Assembly: GCA_017555695.1 (NCBI GenBank)
Contig: JAFZFX010000011.1
Span: 62,001-126,000, forward strand
Origin: Alistipes sp.
Lineage (GTDB): Bacteria > Bacteroidota > Bacteroidia > Bacteroidales > Rikenellaceae
Length of the DNA: 64,000 bases
Direction: 5' to 3'
The notes beneath the pieces were generated by a model, which worked only from the letters and a program-made list of their open reading frames with translations, was not told the DNA's origin and ran no database searches. Positions 50,051-59,233 of this stretch are shown here, piece by piece. Positions within the stretch are counted from its first letter, which is position 1; the number at the start of each line of letters is the position of its first letter. The translations under genes and the position numbers were made by a program.

Positions 50051-50761
50051 ATGAGAGCCGCGATTATTGGATATGGCAAGATGGGTCGTGAGATAGAGAA
50101 GATTCTCCGACAGAGAGGTCACGAAGTGAGCCTGATAATTGATGTTGATAATGCAGCCGACTTAACGGCAGAGAATTTGTCGAAGGTGGATGTGGCCATC
50201 GAGTTTACTACCCCATCGACTGCATACGATAATATCCGCAAGTGCCTGGAGTGTGGTGCTGCTGTGGTTAGTGGTACTACAGGTTGGGTGGACCGACTGG
50301 GAGAGTTGCAGGAGTTGTGTAAGGAGCGTGGTGGCGCAATGTTCTACGCATCTAACTACTCATTGGGTGTGAATCTGATGTTCCGCCTGAACCGTGAATT
50401 GGCCAGAATGATGAGCCACTTCTCGGGCTACAAGGTGTCGCTCTCGGAGACTCACCACACCGAGAAGAAAGATTCACCGAGCGGTACGGCTGTGACTTTG
50501 GCTGAGGATATAATCGCTCGTCTGGATGGTAAGTCTGGTTGGGTGAATGAGCCTACCGATGATGAGAGCAAGGTGGGTATCGAGTCGTTCCGTGTGGGTA
50601 TGACACCTGGTGACCACTCGGTAGTATATGCTTCGGAGGATGATGTGCTGGAGATTCGCCACTCGATAAAGAATCGCCGTACATTGGCGCAGGGTGCTGT
50701 TGTGGCAGCAGAGTTCTTGTGTGGTAAGCAGGGTGTTTATACGATGGAGGATCTCTTTTAA
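50051..50761 (+). CDS. dapB: 4-Hydroxy-tetrahydrodipicolinate reductase
   Basis: DapB reduces the cyclic intermediate of lysine/diaminopimelate synthesis. The 236-residue protein, the short Bacteroidetes form, has the NAD(P) motif IIGYGKMGREI (7-12), VSGTTGW and the catalytic ETHHTEKKDSPSGTA (His135/His136, Lys140). It is the first gene of an operon with lepB, an IMPACT-family gene and uvrA. Confidence 0.96.
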   Translation: MRAAIIGYGKMGREIEKILRQRGHEVSLIIDVDNAADLTAENLSKVDVAIEFTTPSTAYDNIRKCLECGAAVVSGTTGWVDRLGELQELCKERGGAMFYASNYSLGVNLMFRLNRELARMMSHFSGYKVSLSETHHTEKKDSPSGTAVTLAEDIIARLDGKSGWVNEPTDDESKVGIESFRVGMTPGDHSVVYASEDDVLEIRHSIKNRRTLAQGAVVAAEFLCGKQGVYTMEDLF

Positions 50762-50801
50762 GGCGTGATTTTCGGAACGAAAAAAAAGAAAGACTGATAG
50801 A

Positions 50802-52148
50802 ATGGATAAGATAAAGAGTTTTTTTGCAAATAAGTGGGTGGGTTTTGCTTTGGCTACGCTGCTCTATGTGTTGTGGTTTGTGGTATGGACAGGTAACTTG
50901 TGGATGCTGTTGGGTATAGCGGTTATCTACGACATCTATATCTCGAAATATATGTACCGCTATGTGTGGAGCAAGAACGAGGCTATGTGCGAGAAGAGTT
51001 CTACCTATAAGAGCATTTACGAGTGGGTGAACTCAATCATCTTTGCAACCGTTGTGGCAACGCTGATTCACATCTTCTTCTTCCAGATGTATGTGATTCC
51101 ATCGTCGTCGATGGAGAAGACACTGCTCGTGGGTGACTACCTCTATGTAAGTAAGGTTACCTATGGCCCGCAGATGCCCAATACCCCGCTCTCATTTCCG
51201 TTTGTTCACCATACAATGCCCTTCTCGACAACTAAAAAGTCGTTCTCGGAGGCTGTAAAGTGGCCCTATAAGCGACTGAAGGGTCTGCGCAATATTGAGC
51301 GTGATGATGTTGTGGTGTTCAACTTCCCCGCAGGAGATACGGTGTTGCTGGAGAATCAGGCAATCACATACTACGATGTGTTGCGTGAGTATCAGCAGGA
51401 GTTTGGTGCGGTTGAGGGTCGTCGTGCATTGGAGCGCGATTACACCATCATTGCACGCCCCGTAGATAAGCGCGAGAACTATATCAAGCGTTGCGTGGCT
51501 ATTGCGGGTGATGAGGTGAAGATTATCGATGGCGAGTTGTTCGTGAATGGTCAGCCTCAGGGTAAAGTGCCCGAGAAGCAGTATTGCTACACTATTCGTA
51601 CATCATCGCCGCTGAGCGCATACGCCGTGTTGCAGATGGGTATTACCGAGATTTCGGGCAATGGCTCGAGCTACTTCACGCCGCTTACCGACGAGATGGT
51701 GGAGCGTCTGCTCAAGATGGATAATGTGATAAGCGTAACACGCTTTACGGCCGAGGACGAAGCGTTCCCCTATAGCGGAGGCTATCAGTGGACAGCCGAT
51801 AATATGGGTCCGCTGTGGATTCCCAAGAAGGGAGAGAGCATCGAACTTAACGAGCAGACTTGGCCTCTGTATGAGCGAGCAATTGATGTGTATGAGGATA
51901 ACGATGTTGAAGTGCGCGATGGCGAGTACTACATTAACGGCCAGAAGTGCCAGTCATACACATTCAAGATGGATTACTATTGGATGATGGGCGATAATCG
52001 CCATAACTCGGCTGACTCTCGTTATTGGGGTTTTGTGCCCGAGGATCATATTGTGGGTAAGGCTTCGTTCATCTGGTTGTCGCTCGATGCCGACAAGAGC
52101 TTCCCTGCAAATATCCGTTGGGAGAGATTGTTTAACAAGGTTAAGTAA
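50802..52148 (+). CDS. lepB: Signal peptidase I
   Basis: LepB removes signal peptides from secreted proteins at the inner membrane. The 448-residue protein has two or three N-terminal hydrophobic segments (about 11-50 and 73-98), the catalytic VIPSSSMEKTLLVGD (Ser103), the general-base region ENYIKRCVAIAGDEV, and a C-terminal box MMGDNRHNSADSRYWG. A long insert before the last box is typical of Bacteroidetes. It follows dapB by 40 bases. Confidence 0.95.
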   Translation: MDKIKSFFANKWVGFALATLLYVLWFVVWTGNLWMLLGIAVIYDIYISKYMYRYVWSKNEAMCEKSSTYKSIYEWVNSIIFATVVATLIHIFFFQMYVIPSSSMEKTLLVGDYLYVSKVTYGPQMPNTPLSFPFVHHTMPFSTTKKSFSEAVKWPYKRLKGLRNIERDDVVVFNFPAGDTVLLENQAITYYDVLREYQQEFGAVEGRRALERDYTIIARPVDKRENYIKRCVAIAGDEVKIIDGELFVNGQPQGKVPEKQYCYTIRTSSPLSAYAVLQMGITEISGNGSSYFTPLTDEMVERLLKMDNVISVTRFTAEDEAFPYSGGYQWTADNMGPLWIPKKGESIELNEQTWPLYERAIDVYEDNDVEVRDGEYYINGQKCQSYTFKMDYYWMMGDNRHNSADSRYWGFVPEDHIVGKASFIWLSLDADKSFPANIRWERLFNKVK

Positions 52149-52159
52149 AAGCCGATAAA

Positions 52160-52774
52160 GTGGAGCAGACCAAAGATAGTTATTTGACGGTTGAGGGTAA
52201 TGCCGAGGCACTGTTCAAGGAGAAGAGTAGTAAATTCCTCTGCTATGCCTTTCACATCGAGACAGAGGAGGAGGTTGCTTCTCATCTGGAGCGTCTGCGT
52301 AAACAATACTATGACGCCACCCATCACTGCTACGCTTGGCGTTTGGGCTCATTTGGCGAGCGTTTCAGAGCAAATGACGATGGCGAGCCTTCAAGTACGG
52401 CAGGAAAACCTATTCTGGGGCAGATGCTATCGCGAGAGATTACAAACTGCCTGATTGTTGTGGTGCGCTACTTTGGTGGTACGAAGTTGGGTGTGCCAGG
52501 ATTAATTGCTGCATATAAGGAGTCGGCGGCTGCAGCGTTGGATGCATCTGTGATTGTGGAGCGTACGGTGGATACGCGTATAAACATCGAATTCTCGTAT
52601 ATCGTGATGAACGATGTGATGCGAATCGTCAAGGAGGAGCAACCCGTGGTTGAGTCGCAGACATTCGACAATCTGTGCTCTATGGTGCTGTCGGTGCGTA
52701 ACAGCAAGGCCGATAAGGTGTTGGGTAGGTTGCGTAAAGTAGATGGTGCAATTGTTGATATTCTTGAGCAGTAA
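52160..52774 (+). CDS. IMPACT/YigZ family protein
   Basis: The 204-residue protein belongs to the YigZ/IMPACT (UPF0029) family: DATHHCYAWRLG, NDDGEPSSTAGKPIL, IVVVRYFGGTKLG. Its molecular function is unsettled. It starts at a GTG (52160), with no better ATG nearby. It sits between lepB and uvrA. Confidence 0.92.
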   Translation: MEQTKDSYLTVEGNAEALFKEKSSKFLCYAFHIETEEEVASHLERLRKQYYDATHHCYAWRLGSFGERFRANDDGEPSSTAGKPILGQMLSREITNCLIVVVRYFGGTKLGVPGLIAAYKESAAAALDASVIVERTVDTRINIEFSYIVMNDVMRIVKEEQPVVESQTFDNLCSMVLSVRNSKADKVLGRLRKVDGAIVDILEQ

Positions 52775-52821
52775 TATATTATGTCGTTCGACTTGAAGTA
52801 AAGGTTTAGATGTTAAGAAAA

Positions 52822-55614
52822 ATGTCACAAGATAAGGTAATACATATCAAGGGGGCGCGAGTCCACAACCTGAAGAGCGTAAATCTGGAGATTCCACATA
52901 ATACGCTCACCGTCATTACAGGTTTGTCGGGCTCGGGAAAATCTACGCTTGCCTTTGATACCATCTATGCCGAGGGCCAGCGTCGTTATGTGGAGAGTCT
53001 GTCGGCCTATGCTCGTCAGTTCTTGGGTCGAATCAATAAACCCGATGTGGACTTGATTTCGGGTATTGCGCCCGCCATTGCCATCGAGCAGAAGGTCAAT
53101 ACTCGTAACCCTCGCTCGACGGTGGGTACGACAACCGAAATATACGACTACCTGAAGCTGTTGTTTGCCCGTGTGGGTCACACCTTCTCGCCCGTGTCGG
53201 GTCGTGAGGTGAGGTGCTATGGTGTGGATGATGTTGTGGCATATATTCTGAATTGCGGAATAGGCGAAAAGGTTGTGATAACTGCCCCATTGCGTCTGCG
53301 CAATGGCGAGAGTCTTATCGAGCGACTGCTGCAACTGCTCTCGGATGGATTTATGCGTCTGTGGATTGATGGTAAGGCTATTACTATTGAGGAGTTTATG
53401 CCTACTATTTCGTTGGAGACGGAGGCTGATGGTATCGCTATTGTGATTGATAGATTGCGCATAGCCGATGATGATGACACGATGTTGCGTCTGCGCGACT
53501 CTGTGGCTCGAGCATATAGCTATGGCGAGGACGATTGCACGGTCATAACAGATAAGGAGGCGCGTGACTTCTCGGCTCGTTTCGAGGCCGATGGAATGGA
53601 GTTTGAGCAGCCTACCGAGCATCTGTTCAGTTTCAATAACCCGATAGGCGCTTGTCCTGTGTGTGAGGGTTATGGCAAGATAGTCGGCATAGATGAAGAT
53701 TTGGTTGTTCCCGATAAGAGCAAGACCATCTATGACGATGCTATAGCCTGCTGGCGAGGTGCTACGATGAAGAAGTGGAAGGATGAGCTGGTAAACAACG
53801 CCTATCTGTTCGACTTCCCGATACATGAGCCCTACTATAAACTCACTGACGAGCAGAAGCGTCTATTGTGGAGCGGAAACGAGTATTTCTACGGACTTGA
53901 TACTTTCTTCCAATATATCGAGAGCGAGCGTCGCAAGATTCAATTCCGCGTGATGAAGGCTCGTTACACGGGAAAAACCATCTGCCACGCTTGTGGTGGT
54001 AGTCGTCTGCGTCGTGAGGCTCTGTATGTGAAGGTCGGAGGTGCGAGCATTGCCGACTTGGTGAAGATGACGGTCGATGACCTGATATCGTTCTTCGATT
54101 CACTGCAGTTGGATGAGTTCGATGCAAAGACTGCACATAGAATTCTGCTTGAGATAAAGAATCGACTCGGCTACCTGGCCGATGTGGGATTGGGTTATCT
54201 GACACTCGACAGATTGTCATCTACCCTTTCGGGTGGCGAGAGTCAGCGTATAAACCTCTCTACATCGTTGGGTAGTAGTCTGGTTGGTTCGCTCTATATC
54301 TTGGATGAACCGAGCATTGGTCTGCATCCGCGCGATACGCACCGCCTTATCAAGGTGTTGAAGCAGTTACGCGATTTGGGCAATACGGTTATCGTTGTTG
54401 AGCACGAAGAGGAGATTATCCGTGCTGCTGATTATGTGGTGGATGTAGGTCCTCGTGCAGGTGAAAAGGGTGGCGAGATAGTCTTCAGTGGCGAGTTCAA
54501 GAAGTTGCTTAAATGCAAGGATAGCTTGACGGCTGACTACTTGATGGGCCGCCGCAGTATCGAGCGTTCGGGTACGGTGAGAGGATGGAGTAATTCGTTG
54601 ACTATAAGGGGCGCGCGCGAAAATAATCTAAAGAATATAGATGTGAAGATTCCGCTTGGAGTTATGACCTGCATTACGGGTGTAAGTGGTAGCGGTAAGT
54701 CATCGCTTGCAAAGGGTATTCTCTACCCTGCTCTGCGCCGTCAGCTGCTCGATACGGGATTGAAGCCTGGTGACTTCGATGCGCTGGAGGGCGATGTGTC
54801 AATGCTTGGCGCTGTGGAGGTTGTGGACCAGAATCCGATTGGTAAATCTTCGCGTTCTAACCCCGTAACCTACCTCAAGGCCTACGATGAGATAAGAAAA
54901 CTCTTTGCCGACCAGCCGCAGGCTGTGCATACGGGATTGACGGCGGCTTCGTTCTCGTTCAATGTGGCGGGTGGCCGCTGCGAGGAGTGTCAGGGCGAAG
55001 GTGTCATCAAAGTGAGTATGCAGTTTATGGCCGATGTCGAGCTTATCTGCGATGCTTGCCACGGCAAACGATTCAAGGATGAGGTACTGGAGATAAAGTA
55101 TCGAGGTCGTACAATCAGCGATGTGCTGGAGATGACGGTGGACGATGCTATAGAGTTCTTTGCTGAGGATAAGGAGGAGGCAACTTGTCGCCGTATCGTG
55201 GAGCGTCTGCAGCCGCTGCAGGATGTTGGTTTGGGTTATGTGCGTTTGGGGCAGTCGTCATCTACCCTTTCGGGCGGTGAGAGTCAGCGTGTGAAGTTGG
55301 CTTCGTTCCTCGCAAAGGATAGCGACCGCAAGAGAATATTGTTTATATTCGACGAGCCCACTACGGGTCTGCATTTTCACGATATAAATAGATTGTTGAA
55401 AGCGTTTGATGCTCTGATTGCCAACGGCCATACGATTGTCGTTGTGGAGCATAATATGGAGGTGATAAAGTGTGCCGACTGGGTTGTGGACCTTGGTCCC
55501 GAAGCGGGCACAGATGGCGGAGAGGTGGTCTTTGAGGGTACACCCGAGGAGTTGGAGCAGTGTAGCAGCCATACCGGACAATTCCTCAGAGAGCATAATA
55601 GAGTGACCAAATAG
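52822..55614 (+). CDS. uvrA: Excinuclease ABC subunit A
   Basis: UvrA is the DNA-damage sensor of nucleotide excision repair. From ATG 52822 (MSQDKVIHIKGARVHNLK; ATG 52810 possible) it has 930 residues with two ABC modules: Walker A GLSGSGKS (34-41) and GVSGSGKSS, signature LSGGESQRINLS and LSGGESQRVKLA, and the zinc motifs CPVCEGYGK...CHACGGSR and CEECQGEGV...CDACHGKRF. The domain structure is complete. It is followed 1 base later by the M16 gene. Confidence 0.97.
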   Translation: MSQDKVIHIKGARVHNLKSVNLEIPHNTLTVITGLSGSGKSTLAFDTIYAEGQRRYVESLSAYARQFLGRINKPDVDLISGIAPAIAIEQKVNTRNPRSTVGTTTEIYDYLKLLFARVGHTFSPVSGREVRCYGVDDVVAYILNCGIGEKVVITAPLRLRNGESLIERLLQLLSDGFMRLWIDGKAITIEEFMPTISLETEADGIAIVIDRLRIADDDDTMLRLRDSVARAYSYGEDDCTVITDKEARDFSARFEADGMEFEQPTEHLFSFNNPIGACPVCEGYGKIVGIDEDLVVPDKSKTIYDDAIACWRGATMKKWKDELVNNAYLFDFPIHEPYYKLTDEQKRLLWSGNEYFYGLDTFFQYIESERRKIQFRVMKARYTGKTICHACGGSRLRREALYVKVGGASIADLVKMTVDDLISFFDSLQLDEFDAKTAHRILLEIKNRLGYLADVGLGYLTLDRLSSTLSGGESQRINLSTSLGSSLVGSLYILDEPSIGLHPRDTHRLIKVLKQLRDLGNTVIVVEHEEEIIRAADYVVDVGPRAGEKGGEIVFSGEFKKLLKCKDSLTADYLMGRRSIERSGTVRGWSNSLTIRGARENNLKNIDVKIPLGVMTCITGVSGSGKSSLAKGILYPALRRQLLDTGLKPGDFDALEGDVSMLGAVEVVDQNPIGKSSRSNPVTYLKAYDEIRKLFADQPQAVHTGLTAASFSFNVAGGRCEECQGEGVIKVSMQFMADVELICDACHGKRFKDEVLEIKYRGRTISDVLEMTVDDAIEFFAEDKEEATCRRIVERLQPLQDVGLGYVRLGQSSSTLSGGESQRVKLASFLAKDSDRKRILFIFDEPTTGLHFHDINRLLKAFDALIANGHTIVVVEHNMEVIKCADWVVDLGPEAGTDGGEVVFEGTPEELEQCSSHTGQFLREHNRVTK

Positions 55615-55615
55615 A

Positions 55616-56833
55616 ATGAAGGAGTTTGAAATATATACTTTACCCAACGGAATAAGGGGAATCCATCGTCGTGTACGCAGTAATGTGTCGCATTGTGCGC
55701 TGGTGGTAAACGCAGGAACACGCGACGAACATAGCGACGAGTATGGCTTGGCTCACTTCGCCGAACACGCCATATTCAAGGGTACGGAACATCGTAAGGC
55801 CTATCAGGTGAATTGCCGACTGGAGAATTTAGGTGGAGAGCTTAATGCCTACACTACAAAGGAGGATACGACGATTCACGCTACTACCTTGCGTGCCGAT
55901 TTTACAAAGGCCGTAGAGTTGATTGCCGATGTGGCGTTTCATTCGACTTTCCCCGAGAAGGAGCTGGCAAAGGAGCGCGAGGTGATTATCGATGAGATTA
56001 ATACCTACAAGGATTCGCCCGTCGATATGATTTTCGATACTTTTGAGGATATGCTCTTCGCTGATTCTGAGTTGGGGCATAATATCCTCGGCACAAAGGC
56101 GTCGTTGGCTCGCCATAATGGTGATTCTATACGCCGCTTTATTGCCCGTACGCACACTACCGACCAGATGGTCTTCTCGTCGATAGGCCCGATGTCGGTA
56201 AAGAGTGTTCAGAGTGTGGTGTCAAAGTATCTCGGGCAGAAGGAGTCGTCGGCGAGAGATTTTTCGCGCTCGGTGCCCAAGTCGGTGGGGGTCTTCGAGA
56301 AGGTGGTTAATAAGCATACGCACCAGACGCACTGTATAGTCGGTGCGAGGGCGTACGATATCAATTCCGAGAAGCGTCTGCCGTTGTCGTTACTGATAAA
56401 TATCTTGGGTGGTCCGTCGGCCAATTCGCGTCTGAATGTGTTGTTGCGCGAAAAGAATGGCCTCTCGTATAATACCGAGGCGGCATATACGACCTATAAC
56501 GATTGCGGTGCGGTGGCTATGTACTTCAGTTGCGACAGTCATAATGTGGACCACTGTCGTGAGTTGATTGATGTCGAGTTGCGCCGATTGCGTAGTGAGC
56601 CTCTCTCGTCGCGCAGAATATCGATGACAAAAAGGCAATTCTTGGCGCAGATGGCCATCTCGATGGAGAATAACGAGGGCTATATGCTTGGCGCAGGAAA
56701 GAGTCTGTTGGTGCATAACGAAATAGATACGATGGAGGAGGTATATAAGAAGGTGTCGGCCGTAACAGCTCAGCAGATTATGGAGGTGGCCGAGGAGATA
56801 TTGTCAAATACCTCTACTTTGATTTATAGATAG
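55616..56833 (+). CDS. M16 family zinc peptidase
   Basis: The 405-residue processing-protease-like protein has the inverted zinc motif HFAEH (His47-x2-Glu50-His51) and the downstream Glu127 in IIDEINTYKD. The second half shows LINILGGPSANSRLNVLLREK. No signal peptide is seen, so it is cytoplasmic. It may process peptides released in the cell; the substrate is unknown. It overlaps the end of uvrA by spacing only (1 base) and precedes an O-methyltransferase by 3 bases. Confidence 0.92.
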   Translation: MKEFEIYTLPNGIRGIHRRVRSNVSHCALVVNAGTRDEHSDEYGLAHFAEHAIFKGTEHRKAYQVNCRLENLGGELNAYTTKEDTTIHATTLRADFTKAVELIADVAFHSTFPEKELAKEREVIIDEINTYKDSPVDMIFDTFEDMLFADSELGHNILGTKASLARHNGDSIRRFIARTHTTDQMVFSSIGPMSVKSVQSVVSKYLGQKESSARDFSRSVPKSVGVFEKVVNKHTHQTHCIVGARAYDINSEKRLPLSLLINILGGPSANSRLNVLLREKNGLSYNTEAAYTTYNDCGAVAMYFSCDSHNVDHCRELIDVELRRLRSEPLSSRRISMTKRQFLAQMAISMENNEGYMLGAGKSLLVHNEIDTMEEVYKKVSAVTAQQIMEVAEEILSNTSTLIYR

Positions 56834-56836
56834 ATT

Positions 56837-57472
56837 ATGGATTTGTTAGAAAAATATATTCACGATAACTCGTCTGCCGAAGATGCTCTGCTGCACGAGT
56901 TGGATAGAGAAACGCACCTTCGTGTGCTTAACCCGAGAATGATATCTGGTCATATTCAGGGTAAGTTCTTGGAATTGATTGTCAAAATGTTCAGACCGAA
57001 GAGTGTGCTGGAGATTGGTACTTTTACGGGTTATTCGGCTCTCTGTATGGCGGCTGGCCTGGAGGATGGTGCCGTGATTGATACCTGCGAGGTGGATGAT
57101 GAGTTGGAGTCGTTGTCGCAGTCGTTTTTTGATCGCTCACCCTATGGTGATAAAATCAAGTTGCACATTGGCTCGGCTCTGGAGATTGCGCCGTCGTTGG
57201 GTAAGGTGTTCGATTTGGTTTTTATCGATGGTGACAAGCGCGAATACCCAGCCTACTACGATATGTTGATGGATGGCGGTCTGGTGCATAGTGGCTCGGT
57301 GTTGCTGGCTGATAATATCTTGTGGTATGGCAAGGTTGTACAGCCTGTGGCGCACAACGACCTGCATACGCAGGCGCTCATAGAGTTCAATCGCAAGGTG
57401 CGAGAGGATGAGCGTGTGGAGAGTGTGATACTGCCTCTGCGTGATGGTATAAATATCATTCGAGTGAAGTAG
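56837..57472 (+). CDS. SAM-dependent O-methyltransferase
   Basis: The 211-residue protein is of the catechol-type O-methyltransferase (class I SAM) family: VLEIGTFTGYSALCMAAGL (SAM motif I), VFIDGDKREYPAYYDML (metal/SAM), and VLLADNILWYGKV. Its substrate is unknown. It is the last gene of the dapB-led run. The next 190 bases hold a new promoter and no terminator was recognised. Confidence 0.9.
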   Translation: MDLLEKYIHDNSSAEDALLHELDRETHLRVLNPRMISGHIQGKFLELIVKMFRPKSVLEIGTFTGYSALCMAAGLEDGAVIDTCEVDDELESLSQSFFDRSPYGDKIKLHIGSALEIAPSLGKVFDLVFIDGDKREYPAYYDMLMDGGLVHSGSVLLADNILWYGKVVQPVAHNDLHTQALIEFNRKVREDERVESVILPLRDGINIIRVK

Positions 57473-57591
57473 ATTGTGCTTTCTTCGATGAGAATTTAGG
57501 CAAATAAAAAGCAGCGGATGTATAATAATATTGCACAGAAAAGCGTTTGCAAAGCGAGTGAATTTGTCGCAGAGATGAAATAATTGACTGA

Positions 57592-57627
57592 TTTGTTGTG
57601 CGAAATCGTTGCTTTTTGGTATATTTG
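57592..57627 (+). promoter_or_regulatory. Promoter of the FISUMP-type lipoprotein gene
   Basis: TTTG (57592-57595) and TATATTTG (57620-57627) are 24 bases apart; TTG at 57596-57598 gives a spacer of 21. The ATG at 57665 follows 37 bases later. Confidence 0.6.
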
Positions 57628-57664
57628 CGGATATTTTGAATGTGATTAAAGGAGAGAATAAGAT

Positions 57665-59149
57665 ATGAAGACTCTTTTTAGTGGTGTTTTTGCGGTGTTT
57701 GCAGCCGCTATGTTGTTGGTGTCGTGCGATACCAAGGAGAAGTATGACTTCGAATTCGATATGCCCGGTAGCATTGTAACAGAGTTCGATAAGACTCTGG
57801 TTATTCCCTTTACGGCGCGTAATATTGTGAGTATCTCGGTGTCGGCTCGTCCTAAGGGATGGACTATTGAGAATGTTGATATTGTAAATAGCACGATAAC
57901 CATCAAGTCGCCCGCCTCTTATACGGCTGACGATAGCTCGGTGGAGGAGAATGGTACACTGCGTCTGACCGGTTATACCGCAGCTGGCACATCTGTGCAG
58001 ACTTCGTCTTACTTGTCATTGCTGAATCAGGATATTGATCTCTCGGACAAGTATGCAAACAGCTATGTCCTCACACAGAAGGATACACGCTACTATATCG
58101 ATGTTACACACAAGGGCGAGAGCAACGAGCGTATCACTCCCGATAATGTGGTGATTTTGTGGCAGAATAAGCGCAATATGATTGCTTTCGACAGCTACGA
58201 TGCTACGACTGGTCAGTATACATTCTTCCTTGGTCATGAGGATATCACTGACGATAAGGGTAATGTGACTGATACTCGCGTTCCCGACTGCAACGCTGTA
58301 GTGGCTGCGTTGGATGCTGACGGCGTTGTGATTTGGAGCTGGCATCTGTGGTCTACAGGTTCGGATGTGGAGTCTACTGCTATCGCTACTTCAGTGGGCG
58401 AGTTTATGGATAGAAACCTGGGCGCTTACCACAATAGCAATGGTTCAATGTTGCAGGATGATGTATATCGTTCATACGGTTTGTACTACCAGTGGGGTCG
58501 TAAGGATCCGTTCTGCCGCCCCGTAGATTATAAGTTTTCGGCAAATCAGGACGAGGTTATTTATGGCACAAATACACTCACTGCAAAACTTAAGTATGCA
58601 GGTGCTGAGGATGGTGACGATGTGGGTACATTGGAGTATGCGGTGCAGAATCCTATGACTATCGTTTTAGGTTCGGCCGATGATAGCTACGATTGGTTGT
58701 ATGGTGCGCATAACACCACTCTGTGGAGTGCTGACAAGAAGAGCGTCTATGACCCATGTCCTCGCGGTTGGCGAGTGCCTGATAGTCAGGTATGGGAGGC
58801 GTTCGATATCGACGAGAGCGAGGATGCTGCAGCTTGGGGTGATGTATGCAATATGTATGGCTGGCACTTGGTTGATAAGGCTACGGGCGTGAAGATGTTT
58901 ATGCCGGCAGCAGGTCGTCGTAGCTTTGAGACTGGCGTATTGAGCAATGTAAATAACTACGGCTACGAGAATAGACCTATGCCTTGGGTCGGCTATTATT
59001 GGACTGCATTGGCAGGTAATGGCAATCAGTCGCAGTCGTTGTTCTTCGACTTGAACACCACTCGTGCTGTGAACAATCGCTACGAGGCTGTTAAGCCTAT
59101 GTATCGCGCAAATGGTATGCAGGTGCGTTGCGTAAGAGATAATAAATAA
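57665..59149 (+). CDS. Surface lipoprotein with FISUMP-type C-terminal domain
   Basis: The 494-residue lipoprotein has the signal MKTLFSGVFAVFAAAMLLVSC (lipobox LVSC). An N-terminal BACON-like or Ig-like segment (about 25-110: LVIPFTARNIVSISV) precedes a large domain with the conserved patches GEFMDRNLGAYHNS, GLYYQWGRKDPF, SVYDPCPRGWRVPDSQVW and MQVRCVRDNK, which are the marks of the FISUMP (major paralogous) domain common in Bacteroidetes surface lipoproteins. A binding or adhesive role is likely; the ligand is unknown. It is monocistronic and convergent with the DUF3868/DUF3575 pair. Confidence 0.75.
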   Translation: MKTLFSGVFAVFAAAMLLVSCDTKEKYDFEFDMPGSIVTEFDKTLVIPFTARNIVSISVSARPKGWTIENVDIVNSTITIKSPASYTADDSSVEENGTLRLTGYTAAGTSVQTSSYLSLLNQDIDLSDKYANSYVLTQKDTRYYIDVTHKGESNERITPDNVVILWQNKRNMIAFDSYDATTGQYTFFLGHEDITDDKGNVTDTRVPDCNAVVAALDADGVVIWSWHLWSTGSDVESTAIATSVGEFMDRNLGAYHNSNGSMLQDDVYRSYGLYYQWGRKDPFCRPVDYKFSANQDEVIYGTNTLTAKLKYAGAEDGDDVGTLEYAVQNPMTIVLGSADDSYDWLYGAHNTTLWSADKKSVYDPCPRGWRVPDSQVWEAFDIDESEDAAAWGDVCNMYGWHLVDKATGVKMFMPAAGRRSFETGVLSNVNNYGYENRPMPWVGYYWTALAGNGNQSQSLFFDLNTTRAVNNRYEAVKPMYRANGMQVRCVRDNK

Positions 59150-59168
59150 GTACGCTACATATAAATAT

Positions 59169-59206
59169 AAGGGGTTGTCCGACGAGTGTGGACAACCCCT
59201 TTTGTT
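59169..59206. terminator. Bidirectional terminator
   Basis: AAGGGGTTGTCC (59169-59180) pairs exactly with GGACAACCCCTT (59190-59201), followed by TTTGTTTTG. It serves the FISUMP lipoprotein gene and the DUF3868 gene. Confidence 0.92.
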
Positions 59207-59233
59207 TTGTGGTGTAACAAAAATGTGTGGGCG

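Noticed and set aside
52825..53826. Long antisense open frame of 333 codons opposite the 5' part of uvrA
   Set aside because: The plus strand encodes canonical UvrA with all motifs; the antisense frame has no signal, motif or promoter and arises from codon bias.
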